21,771 nt of DNA, taken from assembly GCA_904501665.1 (NCBI GenBank), contig CAJGBT010000015.1, positions 1-21,771 of the forward strand, given 5' to 3'. Below, piece after piece: positions 20,819 to 21,771 of this stretch (position 1 is the stretch's first letter; each line of letters opens with the position of its first letter). A program made the position numbers and the translations under genes. Origin of the DNA: an uncultured Bacilli bacterium. Its GTDB lineage: Bacteria; Bacillota_I; Bacilli_A; Mycoplasmatales; Mycoplasmoidaceae. Under the pieces are notes generated by a model that did not search any database, was not told where the DNA came from, and saw only the letters and a list, made by a program, of their open reading frames with translations.

Positions 20819-21458
20819 CTTCTATTTCTACAATTTCTTTTGCTTGTTTCTTTCTTTTTTTAAAGTTTTCTGATAGATTTTTGGATAAGTATTCCTTATT
20901 TCTATTTTCTTCTTTAATGATCTCAAAAGCAAATTGTTCAGCAAATTTAGAATTAACAATAATTTTATTCATTAATAAGTTTAATAAAAAGAAAGATGCA
21001 GCATAAGCGATAACAACAATAATAATTCTTACAGGAATTGTCCAACTATAATCATATGGTAATAATCCAGTTAGTAAGATACTGAACATTAATACTCAAG
21101 TTGAGATAATAAAAGTTAAATAATTAATTTTAATTTTTTTAAATTTTAAAAGAATTAATCAAACTATAAAGCATAAAATTAAGATAGCTATTGCAAATAC
21201 AAACGGTTCTCAAGAAACTGAAATAAAATTACTTTTTCCAAATCCATTATGTGGTTGTGCAATCACTTGTCCATTTTTATCTTTTTCTATTAGACCTCAA
21301 CGTTTGCCATTGATTGCTACTAAATAATTTAAACCAAACAAATTAGCTTCACCAAAAAATAATATATCTAAGATCATTGGTACTACTAATAAAAATAAAG
21401 TAATTAAAACTAGATTAATTACTTCTCACTTATTAGTTGTTTTATTATTACTTTGCAT
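20808..21458 (-). CDS. Unrecognised four-TM membrane protein
   Basis: I do not recognise a family. The 216-aa frame has UGA Trp codons, for example at 21428-21426, 21299-21297, 21212-21210, 21161-21159 and 21098-21096. Hydrophobic segments lie at about residues 13-36, 83-106, 112-133 and 138-162, leaving an external loop of ~45 residues after the first and a charged cytoplasmic tail of ~55 residues rich in Lys and Glu. The ATG at 21458 is the first in frame; no strong ribosome binding site is seen. The 11-base overlap with the ECF S-component gene suggests translational coupling and a linked role, perhaps in the same transport complex, but this is inference. Confidence 0.8.
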
Positions 21459-21505
21459 ACTTTTAAATCTATAAATTTTCAATGATATTGAAACATTTAA
21501 GTTAT

Positions 21506-21511
21506 AGTATA
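21506..21511 (-). promoter_or_regulatory. Candidate -10 box for the membrane protein/ECF pair
   Basis: TATACT on the - strand lies 47 bases before the ATG at 21458. No matching -35 box is visible at the usual distance, so this rests on the -10 alone. Confidence 0.3.
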
Positions 21512-21580
21512 AATTTATTAAAAAATAAACATTTTCTATTTGCTATTATCATATCATTAGTAAACAACATAGGATTGGTT

Positions 21581-21608
21581 AAATTCATTTTAAATTTAAA
21601 ATGGATTT
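21581..21608. repeat. 28-base palindrome in the right intergenic region
   Basis: The core 21586-21603 (CATTTTAAATTTAAAATG) is a perfect 18-base palindrome. The symmetry extends to 28 bases with one G.T mismatch. It is made almost only of A and T, so chance is a serious alternative, but it lies between divergent genes where an operator would be expected. Confidence 0.4.
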
Positions 21609-21664
21609 AAAATTTGAAATTATATTTTTTATTATGTTTTTATACCCATCTTTTTGGACACCCC

Positions 21665-21759
21665 TATATAATGTATCTGTGGGGTAGACGAAAAAATCCC
21701 CCAAAAGGACCTTAGGGGATTTTAGTCCACTTCAAAAACACTACTTTTGAGAGGACATT
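21665..21759 (+). promoter_or_regulatory. Structured leader with nested hairpins and a hidden ribosome binding site
   Basis: TATAAT at 21667-21672 is a -10 candidate. Downstream, AAAATCCCC (near 21693-21701) pairs with GGGGATTTT (21715-21723), a terminator-like stem. A second hairpin pairs GTCC (21725-21728) with GGAC (21753-21756) and TCAAAA (21732-21737) with TTTTGA (21745-21750). Its 3' arm contains the GAGAGGA ribosome binding site of the next start. GGAC at 21707-21710 could compete for GTCC. This arrangement suggests attenuation or translational control; no known riboswitch class was recognised. Confidence 0.45.
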
Positions 21760-21771
21760 ATGTATTTTAAA
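21760..21771 (+). CDS. Start of a gene cut by the right window edge
   Basis: ATG at 21760 follows GAGAGGA (21749-21755) at a good spacing, the strongest ribosome binding site in this part of the window. Only four codons (MYFK) are present, so nothing can be said about the product. Confidence 0.45.

Noticed and set aside
21650..21771. Possible end of an insertion sequence (TTTTTGGACACCCC and inverted repeats)
   Set aside because: No matching second end, target duplication or transposase is in the window; the inverted repeats are better explained as RNA hairpins before a gene start.
1..21771. tRNA, rRNA or CRISPR array
   Set aside because: No cloverleaf with a conserved T-loop, no rRNA-like G+C-richer block and no regularly spaced identical repeats were seen on reading both strands; a covariance-model scan was not possible here.

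Overview
This is a compact, strongly A+T-rich bacterial segment from a mollicute (Mycoplasma sensu lato). Nearly every gene reads through in-frame UGA codons where tryptophan is expected, for example in MnmA, Rel and DnaI motifs, so translation table 4 is needed. Without it most of these genes look broken. The surface protein rich in Lipoprotein_17-like units points to the Ureaplasma/Malacoplasma side of the Mycoplasmoidaceae. That placement is inference; the genus cannot be fixed from this sequence alone.

Layout. (1) 1-224: tandem RNA hairpins and a -10 box. (2) 225-3605, + strand: an unrecognised 454-aa protein, then a 637-aa Asn-rich, Trp-free coiled-coil protein. (3) 3602-10001, - strand, a tight five-gene run in transcription order: dnaB-like primosome protein, dnaI-like helicase loader, bifunctional (p)ppGpp synthetase/hydrolase, mnmA tRNA thiolase, and a membrane-anchored trypsin-like protease. 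(4) 10002-10290: the divergent intergenic region, with a promoter for dnaB and a cluster of DnaA boxes. (5) 10291-16941, + strand: a 2216-aa repetitive surface protein with a lipobox-like N-terminus and a C-terminal membrane anchor. (6) 16980-20234, + strand: 5'-3' exonuclease, Fpg/MutM, and a CoaE dephospho-CoA kinase carrying a long unknown C-terminal extension. (7) 20231-21458, - strand: a probable ECF transporter S component and an overlapping four-TM protein. (8) 21459-21771: an intergenic leader with nested hairpins and the first codons of a + strand gene.

How it fits together. In Bacillus subtilis polA, mutM, coaE, nrdR, dnaB and dnaI lie in one neighbourhood. Here the exonuclease (a reduced polA), mutM and coaE point one way and dnaB-dnaI the other, with the giant surface gene and the DnaA boxes between them. 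This looks like a rearranged ancestral replication/repair cluster. Both convergent gene pairs end in overlapping stop codons on a shared TTAA, so no room remains for terminators.

The items most worth a second look are the DnaA-box cluster at the divergence point, the CoaE fusion, the double-anchored giant surface protein, and the leader at the right end whose predicted hairpin covers the ribosome binding site. No rRNA, tRNA, CRISPR array or complete mobile element was recognised.
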